Positions 1 through 8,401 of a stretch of DNA of 64,000 nt are shown here, in pieces. Made by a program: the position numbers and the translations under genes. The notes under the pieces were generated by a model. The model saw only the letters and a list, made by a program, of their open reading frames with translations, did no database searches and had not been told where the DNA came from. This stretch comes from Chryseobacterium daeguense DSM 19388 (GTDB lineage Bacteria; Bacteroidota; Bacteroidia; Flavobacteriales; Weeksellaceae), in contig NZ_AUMT01000014.1 of NCBI RefSeq assembly GCF_000430825.1, positions 1 to 64,000 on the forward strand, read 5' to 3'. Within the stretch, counting starts at the first letter, position 1; each line of letters begins with the position of its first letter.

Positions 1-312
1 AATTTACGTCAATAGTCGGGAAAAATATTACCCGAAGTATGAGTGGAAAGGGAAATTGCTATGATAATGCTGTAGCGGAGAGTTTTTTCAAAACTCTGAA
101 AACCGAACTTGTCTATCAAAATAAATATGAAACTAGAGACCACGCCAAAAACTCTGTGTTTGAATATATAGAAACATTTTACAACACCCAGAGAAGGCAT
201 TCAGCTTTAGGAAATTTAACCATAAGAGAGTATCAAAATTTAATGTCTAATCAATCTAAAAATGTAGCATAAAGAGTATATAAATTTTGTCTCAAAAATA
301 GTTGCAAGTTCA
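1..312 (+). mobile_element. Right end of an IS3-family insertion sequence
   Basis: The window opens inside a transposase gene. After its stop codon the DNA runs to a plausible IS terminal repeat at about 288-312, reading TGTCTCAAAAATAGTTGCAA and ending in TTCA. IS3-family ends commonly finish in CA. The left end lies outside the window, so the terminal repeat and any target duplication cannot be confirmed here. The element ends about 34 nt before the ABC exporter start. Confidence 0.7.
3..272 (+). CDS. IS3-family transposase OrfB, C-terminal part (5' truncated by window edge)
   Basis: The frame is open from base 3, so the ATG at 39 is internal and the protein begins outside the window. The visible residues contain [19 protein letters not shown], the hallmark C-terminal part of the IS3/IS150 DDE integrase core. 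The Glu of AESFF is the third catalytic acidic residue. It is followed by the usual [11 protein letters not shown] motif near the end of OrfB. The stop is TAA at 270-272. The product would cut and join the ends of the element. Family assignment is firm; whether the full gene is intact cannot be seen. Confidence 0.9.
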   Translation, partial: FTSIVGKNITRSMSGKGNCYDNAVAESFFKTLKTELVYQNKYETRDHAKNSVFEYIETFYNTQRRHSALGNLTIREYQNLMSNQSKNVA

Positions 313-345
313 CTAACAGGTTTATATAAATCCCTAACCACATAG

Positions 346-2505
346 ATGAAAAAAAATACACTTATAAAACAACACGATATCAAAGATTGTGGTGCAGCCT
401 GTCTTGCGTCTGTATCTGCCCATTACGGATTACAAATGCCTATTGCTAAAATCAGGCAAATCTGCCATACTGATACCAGGGGAACCAATGTTTTAGGCTT
501 AATTCAGGGATTGGAACAAATGGGATTCAATGCAAAAGGTGTAAAAGGAGGAGCTGATGCTCTACCGGATTTACCATTGCCCGCAATCGCTCATATTATT
601 GTTAACGGACAAATGCATCATTATGTTGTAATTTATAAGGTAACAAAGGATAAAATCACGGTGATGGATCCGGCCCGTGGTAAACTGGAAGAATATACTC
701 TGGAAAATTTTTCAAAAATGTGGACCGGCGTGCTTATTCTTTTAGAGCCCATTGAATATTTTGAGCAGCGAGATGAAAAGACAAGCCTTTACAAAAGATT
801 CTGGAGTCTGGTGCAGCCGCATAAAAGTGTTTTGATCCAGGCTTTACTTGGAGCTCTGGTCTATACCGTTTTAGGATTATCCACCTCTATTTATATTGAA
901 AAAATTACAGATTATGTGTTAATTGATGGAAACAAACGACTTTTAAACCTGCTTTCGGTAGGAATGATTGTTATACTCTTGTTTCAGATTTTTATTGGAG
1001 CCATGAAAAGTGTTTTGGTATTACAAACCGGCCAGAAAATGGATAAGCACCTTATTCTCGGTTATTATAAACATTTGTTAAAGCTACCTCAACGATTTTT
1101 CGATACCATGAAAGTTGGGGAAATTATTTCAAGAGTGAATGATGCCGTCAAAATAAGAACGTTTATCAATGATGTCTCCATACAGATTTTCGTCAATATA
1201 TTCATTATTATTTTTTCATTTGCCTTAATGTTTACCTACTATTGGAAACTGGCATTAATAACAGCACTGGTAATTCCTTTTTACTTTTTAGTGTATTGGA
1301 TTACCAATAAGCTAAATAAAAAATCCGAAAGAAAATTAATGGAAGAAAGCGCTGATCTGGAATCTCATTTAGTGGAATCTATTACTTCGGTAAAAACCAT
1401 CAAGCAGTTCGGTGTAGAAACTTTTGCAAATAACAAAACAGACAATGCCTTTTCAAAACTTCTGAAAACGATTTATATTTCTGTAATGAATGCTTTATTC
1501 TCAGGCAATTCATCAGAGTTTTTATCAAGAATTTTTACCATAGTCTTACTTTGGGCCGGCTCCGGATATGTTATTGACAGGGTAATTACTCCCGGAGAGC
1601 TTCTTTCTTTCTATGCATTGATAGGATATTTTACCAGTCCTGTTTCCCAGCTGATAGGGATGAACAAAACCATTCAGAACGCATTGATTGCCGCCGACCG
1701 TCTTTTCGAAATAATGGATCTTGACAGAGAAGAAAATACAGAAAAGCTTGATCTTACCAAGGAAAATATTGGAGATATACAATTTAAGGATGTAAGCTTC
1801 AGCTATGGCAGCAGGACGGAAGTATTTAACAATTTCAACTGCGTTATAAAAAAAGGAGAAACCACAGCTGTGATTGGAGAAAGCGGCAGCGGCAAAACTA
1901 CCCTGGCCTCATTAATCCAGAATTTATATCCATTGAAAACAGGTAAAATACTTATCGGGGATTATGACATTAATTATATTTCCAATTATTCTCTAAGAAA
2001 CCTGATTTCCGTAGTTCCGCAACAGATAGATCTTTTTTCCGGAAATGTGATTGAAAATATTGCGTTGGGAGAAGAATTTCCCGACATACAGAGGATTTTA
2101 AATATTACTAAAAATCTTGGTATCCTGAGCTTTGTAGAAAAACTGCCAAATGGTTTTCAAACCTATTTGGGTGAAAACGGAGCATTACTTTCGGGCGGGC
2201 AGAAACAACGGATTGCCATTGCAAGGGCTTTATATAAAAATCCTGAAATATTGATTTTGGATGAAGCCACTTCCTCTTTGGATACAGAATCTGAAATGGT
2301 GATACAAAATACGCTGCAGGAATTCAGGAGCCAGGGTAAAACTATGATTGTTATTGCCCATCGTTTAAGCACAATTGCCGGTGCAGATACTATTCTGGTT
2401 ATGAAAGACGGGCAGATAATGGAACAAGGTAACCACAAAGATCTGCTTAGTAAAGATTCCGTCTATAAATCCATGTGGCAAAAACAAAACACAAGTCTAA
2501 CGTAA
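346..2505 (+). CDS. Peptidase-domain ABC exporter (C39 peptidase, bacteriocin/peptide export type)
   Basis: This 719-aa protein has the three-part build of peptidase-containing ABC transporters. Residues 1-130 form a C39 cysteine peptidase with DCGAAC (catalytic Cys15), His92 in HHYVVIY and Asp108 in MDPA. Residues about 155-440 form the six-helix membrane domain. Residues about 480-719 form the ATPase, with Walker A GESGSGKTT near 511, signature LSGGQ near 615, Walker B ILILDEATSSLD near 635 and an AHRLS H-loop. The family removes double-glycine leaders and exports the peptide. No HlyD-type partner or obvious double-glycine precursor is visible nearby; partners may lie beyond the IS element. 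No clear TAnnTTTG promoter sits in the 34 nt between the IS end and the ATG. Confidence 0.93.
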   Translation: MKKNTLIKQHDIKDCGAACLASVSAHYGLQMPIAKIRQICHTDTRGTNVLGLIQGLEQMGFNAKGVKGGADALPDLPLPAIAHIIVNGQMHHYVVIYKVTKDKITVMDPARGKLEEYTLENFSKMWTGVLILLEPIEYFEQRDEKTSLYKRFWSLVQPHKSVLIQALLGALVYTVLGLSTSIYIEKITDYVLIDGNKRLLNLLSVGMIVILLFQIFIGAMKSVLVLQTGQKMDKHLILGYYKHLLKLPQRFFDTMKVGEIISRVNDAVKIRTFINDVSIQIFVNIFIIIFSFALMFTYYWKLALITALVIPFYFLVYWITNKLNKKSERKLMEESADLESHLVESITSVKTIKQFGVETFANNKTDNAFSKLLKTIYISVMNALFSGNSSEFLSRIFTIVLLWAGSGYVIDRVITPGELLSFYALIGYFTSPVSQLIGMNKTIQNALIAADRLFEIMDLDREENTEKLDLTKENIGDIQFKDVSFSYGSRTEVFNNFNCVIKKGETTAVIGESGSGKTTLASLIQNLYPLKTGKILIGDYDINYISNYSLRNLISVVPQQIDLFSGNVIENIALGEEFPDIQRILNITKNLGILSFVEKLPNGFQTYLGENGALLSGGQKQRIAIARALYKNPEILILDEATSSLDTESEMVIQNTLQEFRSQGKTMIVIAHRLSTIAGADTILVMKDGQIMEQGNHKDLLSKDSVYKSMWQKQNTSLT

Positions 2506-2591
2506 TACCATATAATGATGATCGATCTTATGCTAACCCTACTTTTATTTGTAATAAAAATTATATCGGGTACAAATTGAATTCCTGAGAA

Positions 2592-2659
2592 AATATACAA
2601 AATCCCCGGAACACTCCGAGGATGAAAACTAATAACCGAGAATCACTTTATAAAGTGTA
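2592..2659 (-). ncRNA. Candidate small RNA, copy A of a local family
   Basis: On the minus strand a strong promoter is visible: TTG (2689-2691), an 18-nt spacer and TATATTTG (2663-2670). The predicted transcript starts near 2658. It contains a palindromic hairpin CACTTTATAAAGTG, then GGTTATTAGTTTT, then a hairpin at 2602-2623 followed by a T-rich tract. The C.A mismatch in the plus-strand hairpin is a U.G pair on the minus strand, which supports that orientation. Function unknown. Confidence 0.55.
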
Positions 2660-2830
2660 ATGCAAATATATCGTGTATACGATGAACACAATATGATTAC
2701 AATCTCTTTTGATCATTTAAATTAAATCACATGATAATATAACTTTCCGTACCAAACCCATTAGTAGATCTTTTATAATATTACATGATAATAAATCACA
2801 TAAACATGATAAATATTATGGTTTTTATAA

Positions 2831-2860
2831 TTGAAATAAAATGACTGATTAATATCTTTG
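2831..2860 (+). promoter_or_regulatory. Promoter of the 75-aa gene
   Basis: TTG at 2831-2833, a 19-nt spacer and TATCTTTG at 2853-2860 match the Bacteroidetes -33/-7 consensus. Transcription would begin near 2865, about 10 nt before the ATG. Confidence 0.6.
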
Positions 2861-2874
2861 CATAAACTAATTCA

Positions 2875-3102
2875 ATGACATTTAACGAGGCTGTAAGGGA
2901 GAAAAAGAACATTCTGAAAAACTCCAGCGAACTTACAAAAACAATGTATGATTACATTATTATCCCGGCAATAGAAGCTGAGGCAGAGAAATACATGAGC
3001 GAATTCCGCAAATCTCCATCTACTTTTATAGACGAGAGCTGCAAAACTTACAGCAGCGATTCCCAATTCAAAGTTTTCTTATTTCCAAAAGACAAATATT
3101 AA
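2875..3102 (+). CDS. Small hypothetical protein, 75 aa
   Basis: No family is recognised. The product is charged and mostly helical in character, with no signal peptide, no double-glycine leader and a single Cys. A well-placed promoter (2831-2860) supports expression, and the ATG at 2875 is the first start after it. An antisense frame over the same bases has no promoter. The gene sits between minus-strand small-RNA candidates and downstream of the peptide exporter, but nothing in it resembles an exported precursor. Confidence 0.55.
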   Translation: MTFNEAVREKKNILKNSSELTKTMYDYIIIPAIEAEAEKYMSEFRKSPSTFIDESCKTYSSDSQFKVFLFPKDKY

Positions 3103-3127
3103 TTTTCAAGTATTAAAGCTTTTTAAT

Positions 3128-3195
3128 AAAAATATAAAAGCCCTCCAAATAGTAAAGGGCAATTACATTTAAAAACTAACGAGACTGATATATTC
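3128..3195 (-). ncRNA. Candidate small RNA, copy C (weakest)
   Basis: A minus-strand hairpin at 3140-3160 (GCCCT/AGGGC, extended by two U.G pairs only on the minus strand) is followed by TTTTATATTTTT. It is preceded by GTTAGTTTTTA, resembling the GTTATTAGTTTT of copies A and B. The -7 region is poor: ATAAATTG at 3196-3203 instead of TAnnTTTG. Confidence 0.35.
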
Positions 3196-3343
3196 AATTT
3201 ATGGGGAAAGAAGTATAACTTCTAATATATTTTGATTTTACACTAAGTTAATTCTTTGCTATATGATTAATTTATGATTAAAGTCATAATAGAACTATTT
3301 CTATACCCCGATTCAAAACATTAAAAAAACTACATTTTTATTC

Positions 3344-3416
3344 AATAAAAAAGTCCCCGTAATACTACGGGGACTAAAAACTAATAACCATGAAAACTCA
3401 AATTAAACATGAGTGA
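3344..3416 (-). ncRNA. Candidate small RNA, copy B
   Basis: The -7 box TACATTTG lies at 3420-3427 on the minus strand, so the RNA would start near 3415. It carries a CTCA...TGAG hairpin, the shared GGTTATTAGTTTT motif (3377-3389) and a perfect 9-bp hairpin at 3353-3374 (GTCCCCGTA/TACGGGGAC) followed by TTTTTT, a textbook terminator. No coding gene ends here. No -33 TTG is visible at the right distance. Confidence 0.55.
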
Positions 3417-3591
3417 CTGCAAATGTAAGAAATGTCTTTCACGTGTGGGTCTATTTGCAAGATTAATTTCATCAATTAACAAAACTTTATCATTCTTTAA
3501 AATAATTTTAAAGGAGCATTTTAAACGACGGTACTTATGCTTTAATTTATGATAAGCTATAACTAATTAACTTTGTTAAAGAATAATAAAT

Positions 3592-3622
3592 AAAAATAAG
3601 CTCCCATTTCTGAGAGCTTATT
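3592..3622 (-). terminator. Terminator of the FN3/GEVED protein gene
   Basis: Minus-strand hairpin AATAAGCTC/GAGCTTATT (3595-3622) followed by a T run, 20 nt beyond the stop codon. Confidence 0.8.
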
Positions 3623-3642
3623 AGTTTATAGATTACCAATTA

Positions 3643-6600
3643 TTATTCTTTGATAAACTTCTTTTGGGCAGTTCCCTGCGCGTCATCAATGTCAATCACA
3701 TAAACACCATTAGTTAATGTATGTACATCAATCTTATTGTTTAGGATGATTCCCGAAGATATAATTTGTCCGGCAGCATTATAGATCTTATAGTTAGCTC
3801 TTTTACTAACGTTTTTCACGTTTAATACTGATTTTACCGGGTTAGGATAGATTAGAATCTCTGTCTGGTTAAGTGCATTAGGCACAATAGGCTTAGTGAT
3901 TCTCACCGTATAATCTTCTACTTCTCCATCCGGGAAGCTTGTACAGTTTACCGGAATTGCACCTTTTTGCAGAGCAACTCTCATCACAACATATTTATAA
4001 TCTGTCATGCTGATGAATGCGTCTGAAGGTACTGTAAATGTTCCGGTTGCTGTATCATTATTATTTGGCCCTGAAACCAATACTCTTTCATTGATATCAA
4101 AATATCCGTTTCTATTGAAGTCAATCCATACAGCTACCCCTGCATCTGCACCACCTGATAATTTTTTCTCGATCGTGATCTGGTTGTTTGATGAACCCTG
4201 GATCAGCTCAATAAATTTATTGGTAACACCTGTATAATCTGTATAGTTCGATGCCTGAGACTGATTTTCCATTACCGGTTTTCCGTTTGGAGTTACAGTT
4301 ACTTTTGAAATATAATCAGAAGATGACATTGTAGATTCCATATCACAATATACAATCGTAGGTGTAGTAAAGATGTAAGGTTGAGTATAAGTACCCGGAG
4401 TACCGCTACAAATGTTTACCACCTGCATTTCATACTGAGTTGTTTCAATTAAACCTGTAAGAGTAACCGTATTTGTAGCAGAAGGAACATTTGTCCAGCT
4501 CGAAATACCTACTTTTCTATATCTAAGGATATATGTTGCTCCCGGGAAAGGATCCCAAGTTACCTCTGCAGTTGTAGTAGTAAGGTTGGTGATGGTAAGT
4601 CCAGGAGGCGCAATTTCACAAGTTCTTTCTGTTGTAAACACCTTAGGATTAGACCATGGATTCAATGTAGTTTCACCGTTACACTTGTTAGCTACCTGAA
4701 CCTCATATGTTGTATAAACGCTTAAACCTGGTATTACATACGTATTCGCAGGCGCTGCTGGCAGAGCAATGTTTGCACTCCATCCGGCATTTCCGCTTCC
4801 TACTATTCTGTATCTCATATAATAACTGGAGCTTGCAGCAAGCGGTGCCCAGGTGATCATTGCAGAAGTAGGAGTAATATTACTGATGGTAACGTTCGGA
4901 GGTGTAGGATCACATTTTGTAGTAAATACTACTGGTGTAGCAGTACCCTCGGTAGTATTACAAACAGCAACTACCATCACTTCGTAAGCTGTTGCCGGGT
5001 CTAAACCAGTTGTAATATTATAGTTGGTTGCAGGCGGCGCTATCACTGCAGATGAATTTGGCCATCCTGTAGTTCCTTGTTTTCTCCAATATACTTTATA
5101 GCCTAGGTTATCAGGAGAAGGAGTCCAGTTTACTGTTGCAGAGTTATACGTTACTGCAGTTGTAGTTACATTGGTAGGTGCCGTTGTAGAACAAGGTCTG
5201 ATGATAAACGTAAAGTCTACATAATTTCCATAAGGTGCCGGTCCGCAAGGATTTATCTGACCACTGTATGATGTTGCAAATCTCGCTCTGTACGAACCTG
5301 AAGGATGACCAACCGTGTTAATTGTTGTTGTTGCATTAGTAGCATAGTTAGTTGTAGCCAAAACAGTTTCTCCCGGAGTATTAAACACCATATCATTATT
5401 CCAGTCTATCCATAAGTAATAATAATATGTACTTGTTCCGGCGTTCATACTAACGTTTACAGTAGTTCCCGGCAATGCAGAGAATGTTGTAGCAGGGCTA
5501 TTTACATAGGCACTATATGAAGTAGCTGTATAATTTAAATTTGTAAATCCGTTTGTAGTAGTAATCGTCTTCAAATAATTATTTGTAGAAGATGAACCTC
5601 CCGTAGGAGCACAATAATTGGTGTATACCGTAAGCGGCCCAGACCAATAACTGATATCAGAACCGCTACATTTTGCTCTTACCCAAATATAATATGTTGT
5701 ACTTGGAGTTAATCCTCCGATCAGCTGGCTCGGTCCTGCAACTCCAGTGTATTGAGGAGTAGTTCCTGCGTTAGGAGCTGTACCTGTAGTGTTATAATAA
5801 ACATCATAACCTCCTGCCGGAGCCGGAGTTGGTACTGTCCACTGTATTGTAGTACTGGTTGTTGTTGTGTTTAATGTTGTTAAGCCTGTTGGAGGCAGAC
5901 AAGTTGGGGGTGCCACTACAGACAATGTAAAATCTACATAATTTCCATAGTTTGCTGGTCCACAAGCTGTAATAGCTCCGCTATAAGAAGTAGCTGTACG
6001 AACTTTATAGTTTCCTAAAGCTTGCCCTGCCGGTATTGCAATTGTTGCAGTTCCCGTTGATGCATAAGAAGTTGTAGCTAAAATAGTTTCACCCGGATCA
6101 TTAAAATCAAGGTCGTTATTCCAGTCAACCCATACATAATAATAGTATGTGCTTCCACCTGCTGCTGCAAGGTTTGTAACTACACTAAATCCTGGAGAGC
6201 TCATTACCACTGCAGGCGAATTTACATAGGCCTGATATGAAGAAGCTGTGTAAGCAACATTCGTCCAACCTCCTGTAGTTGTAACATTATTCAGATAATA
6301 ATTTGTAGAATATGCCCCTCCTGTAGGAAGACAGTGGCCTGTGTAAACAGTAAGTGGCCCTATTAATGCACTCTGATCAGTCGGGCTGCATTTTGCCCTA
6401 ATCCAAACATAATAAGTTGTACTTGGAGATAATCCCGGAATAACGTAGCTGGTGCTTGTTGACGGAATCCCTGTAACTTGAGGCGTTGCAGGAGGCGTTG
6501 TTGTAGTACTGTAATAGATTTCGTATCCATTAGCCGGAGGCGTAGCAGGTGCAGTCCAGCTTACGGAAGCACTTGTAGTAGTCATCCCCGTAGAAACAAA

Positions 6601-7386
6601 ACCGGACGGGCCAAAGCAAGACGGCGGAGTCCATGTATAGGTAAGACCACTCGTTGGCATTCCCGGAGTAGCTGTTGTATTAAACGACTGCGAATTATTA
6701 TTAGCCGTTCCTTGTGTAGAACTTGTATATAATGTAGATGTTGAATTATTTCTATTATTATAATCAGCATTAGTAGCACCTCTCAATCCCACTTGTACAG
6801 TACTGCTTATAGAACTTGATCCTGCCAGATAAGAACCATTTTTGTATACTACCGCAATAGTATTGGTTGTTTCCCTAAGTCTTATCTGAAAAGACATTGT
6901 ATAAACATTAGTAGTAGACGTTGTATAAGTAGGTCTGAAATCTGACCACTGTATTACGATCTCTCTATTTGGAGCCGTTCCTTCAACACCCCAGCTGATA
7001 TTACCCGTTACAGAAGCAATATTAAAAACAGTGTTAAGGTCTTTTCCCCATGCAGATATTGCCCCTGCATATGTTTCTGTACTGGAAATCGGGCTGTAAG
7101 TAGCAGCTCCCGGCGCCGTCGCTCCAAAAGTAATAAACCCATTGGTAGAAACATTGATAGAAGTATAATTACTCCCATTAAATGAAAATCCGAAAGGAAG
7201 AGTTACCGGATAAACAGCATTATCTAGTGATGTAGCACTCGTATTCCCTGTTGCAGTTGCCAATACCGTCGGAGTACCGGATAAAGGCGTGTAAGTTCCC
7301 GTAGACTGCGCAAAACTGTAACCACTGATCTGTGCATTAACAGCGTATGAAAGCGCCAGGAAAAAAAATAGTAAAATTTTCTTCAT
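3643..7386 (-). CDS. Secreted multidomain FN3/GEVED protein with T9SS type A sorting domain
   Basis: This 1247-aa protein starts with a signal peptide (MKKILLFFFLALSYAVNAQ) and ends with a Por secretion tail (about 1172-1247: YPNPVKSVLNV ... GVYVIDI ... KKFIKE), so it should cross the outer membrane by the type IX system. Between them are an N-terminal beta domain (about 20-250), FN3 domains near 255-332, 494-580, 732-825, 832-920 and 930-1010, and GEVED-type domains near 340-485, 590-725 and 1020-1165. Markers are DWNND, YGNYVDF and DGEVEDYTV. The first two FN3-GEVED units are internal duplications. Probably a surface or adhesion protein; the ligand is unknown. It is monocistronic with its own terminator. 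Confidence 0.9.
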   Translation of the reverse strand: MKKILLFFFLALSYAVNAQISGYSFAQSTGTYTPLSGTPTVLATATGNTSATSLDNAVYPVTLPFGFSFNGSNYTSINVSTNGFITFGATAPGAATYSPISSTETYAGAISAWGKDLNTVFNIASVTGNISWGVEGTAPNREIVIQWSDFRPTYTTSTTNVYTMSFQIRLRETTNTIAVVYKNGSYLAGSSSISSTVQVGLRGATNADYNNRNNSTSTLYTSSTQGTANNNSQSFNTTATPGMPTSGLTYTWTPPSCFGPSGFVSTGMTTTSASVSWTAPATPPANGYEIYYSTTTTPPATPQVTGIPSTSTSYVIPGLSPSTTYYVWIRAKCSPTDQSALIGPLTVYTGHCLPTGGAYSTNYYLNNVTTTGGWTNVAYTASSYQAYVNSPAVVMSSPGFSVVTNLAAAGGSTYYYYVWVDWNNDLDFNDPGETILATTSYASTGTATIAIPAGQALGNYKVRTATSYSGAITACGPANYGNYVDFTLSVVAPPTCLPPTGLTTLNTTTTSTTIQWTVPTPAPAGGYDVYYNTTGTAPNAGTTPQYTGVAGPSQLIGGLTPSTTYYIWVRAKCSGSDISYWSGPLTVYTNYCAPTGGSSSTNNYLKTITTTNGFTNLNYTATSYSAYVNSPATTFSALPGTTVNVSMNAGTSTYYYYLWIDWNNDMVFNTPGETVLATTNYATNATTTINTVGHPSGSYRARFATSYSGQINPCGPAPYGNYVDFTFIIRPCSTTAPTNVTTTAVTYNSATVNWTPSPDNLGYKVYWRKQGTTGWPNSSAVIAPPATNYNITTGLDPATAYEVMVVAVCNTTEGTATPVVFTTKCDPTPPNVTISNITPTSAMITWAPLAASSSYYMRYRIVGSGNAGWSANIALPAAPANTYVIPGLSVYTTYEVQVANKCNGETTLNPWSNPKVFTTERTCEIAPPGLTITNLTTTTAEVTWDPFPGATYILRYRKVGISSWTNVPSATNTVTLTGLIETTQYEMQVVNICSGTPGTYTQPYIFTTPTIVYCDMESTMSSSDYISKVTVTPNGKPVMENQSQASNYTDYTGVTNKFIELIQGSSNNQITIEKKLSGGADAGVAVWIDFNRNGYFDINERVLVSGPNNNDTATGTFTVPSDAFISMTDYKYVVMRVALQKGAIPVNCTSFPDGEVEDYTVRITKPIVPNALNQTEILIYPNPVKSVLNVKNVSKRANYKIYNAAGQIISSGIILNNKIDVHTLTNGVYVIDIDDAQGTAQKKFIKE

Positions 7387-7799
7387 TTTAGTAAATATTA
7401 GATTCTCTAATAGTAAGAAAGTTATAAATTTTAATTAAGGAATTATCTTTTGACTGTAGTATATACAAAAGATTATAGTTGCCGCCAAAGCGACAAAGAG
7501 TAAAAAGATTCACCATAGGCTGTCATTTAATATTAATCATTGCAAATCTAATTCGTTTTTTAATAATATATAGTATAAATACTATAATTTTTACAGAAAT
7601 TTTAATAATATTTAATGTAAAATTTATTGATACATCTTTACAGACGTATTTAAAACAAACGTTTAGTACTATATTTTATTATCTCTTTCAGTACTTAATT
7701 ATAAAAAGATTTATTAAATATGTAATTGAGATTAAAAAATTACCAAAGAATCTCTATAATGGTTTTTAAAGCTAATTTTGAAAAATCCGATTATTTCCA

Positions 7800-7854
7800 A
7801 AAAAAAGGCCTCCTAGAAAAATAGGAGACCCCAAAACACAAATGATGAAAAAAA
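7800..7854 (-). ncRNA. Structured 3' end of a possible small RNA (element D)
   Basis: On the minus strand, a hairpin at 7807-7830 (GGTCTCCTA/TAGGAGGCC, with one U.G pair) is followed by eight Ts. Upstream lies a block that on the plus strand reads AAAACACAAATGATGAAAAA and recurs exactly at 9722-9743 before another terminator-like hairpin. The possible -7 box AACATTTG (7913-7920) has one deviation. No coding gene ends at this hairpin, so it may terminate a small RNA of about 110 nt. Confidence 0.4.
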
Positions 7855-8369
7855 ATTTTTTATATCGGAATCAATTAATTTAATTCTATTGTAAAATTAA
7901 ACTTTTAGCAGCCAAATGTTTATGAGCCCAGTCATAATCAATCTTTTTAATTAAATTAAATTGCAGTTCATAACATGGTGAACTAAATAACAACAATGTT
8001 ATAATAAAAGCAATTTATTAATTTGTAATTAATAACATAATTTAATTATTTAATTTATCTATACCCTAATATTCATTTATCTATAAATGTTTAATAAATT
8101 ATGAAATAAAAATTTTAATTTTGTACAACACTTCTAATAATGGTGAGTGATCACCTTCTACATTTCACTTTACAGATATTAATTTTTGTTTACGAACAAT
8201 GAAAAAGTTTTTTCAAACTTTTTTGGAACAAACAAAAAAAATACACAAAACACTGGAACAAAACAATTTGAACTATTAAGGAATTAATATCAAATATTAA
8301 TGTTTAAAATTTTAATCATTTAGAAATAATTAAATGATTAAAAACATACATTATTTAAAATAAATTAAA

Positions 8370-8377
8370 TAAATTTG
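8370..8377 (+). promoter_or_regulatory. -7 box of the glycosyltransferase gene
   Basis: TAAATTTG matches TAnnTTTG and lies 24 nt before the GTG start. No clear -33 TTG. Confidence 0.5.
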
Positions 8378-8401
8378 TTATAACCATTAAATCCACAGAA
8401 A

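Larger units (their letters stand above)
2506..2874. other. Intergenic region holding a minus-strand small RNA candidate and a promoter
   Basis: No convincing gene is present. A 21-codon frame from 2514 (MMIDLMLTLLLFVIK) is hydrophobic but has no double-glycine motif and no promoter, so it is not called. The stretch carries the small-RNA candidate at 2592-2659 and the promoter of the following small gene at 2831-2860. Confidence 0.6.
3103..3642. other. Intergenic region with two small RNA candidates and a terminator
   Basis: No gene is seen in these 540 bp. The region contains small-RNA candidates C (3128-3195) and B (3344-3416), both on the minus strand, and the terminator of the large minus-strand gene at 3592-3622. 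The remainder is AT-rich without recognisable structure. Confidence 0.6.
7387..8401. other. 1-kb AT-rich gap without a convincing gene
   Basis: A 96-codon plus-strand frame at 7479-7769 is nearly all Ile/Leu/Phe/Lys/Tyr, typical of translated AT-rich noncoding DNA, and has no promoter; it is not called. The gap holds the structured minus-strand element at 7800-7854 and the glycosyltransferase promoter at 8370-8377. Nothing else is recognised. Confidence 0.6.

Noticed and set aside
4300..6700. Repetitive DNA that might be taken for a tandem repeat or CRISPR array
   Set aside because: The repeats encode FN3/GEVED domains in one continuous frame; no constant-length spacers.
6478..6732. Arg/Ser-rich plus-strand frame inside the large T9SS gene
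   Set aside because: Antisense shadow of an FN3 domain with repetitive Thr/Ser/Ala codons; no independent support.
7479..7769. 96-codon frame in the AT-rich gap
   Set aside because: Composition almost only Ile, Leu, Phe, Lys and Tyr, no promoter and no recognisable domain; typical of AT-rich noncoding DNA.
7840..7890. Plus-strand leader peptides beginning ATGATGAAAAAA in elements D and E, and similar ATGs in A and B
   Set aside because: The hairpins have T runs and better pairing on the minus strand, and the frames are very short and not conserved beyond the first codons.
7880..8030. Minus-strand frame upstream of element D (translating to ...NLIKKIDYDWAHKHLAAKSL)
   Set aside because: About 44 sense codons but no ATG or GTG after the preceding stop; open length of this size is not rare by chance. 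Could be a decayed small gene.
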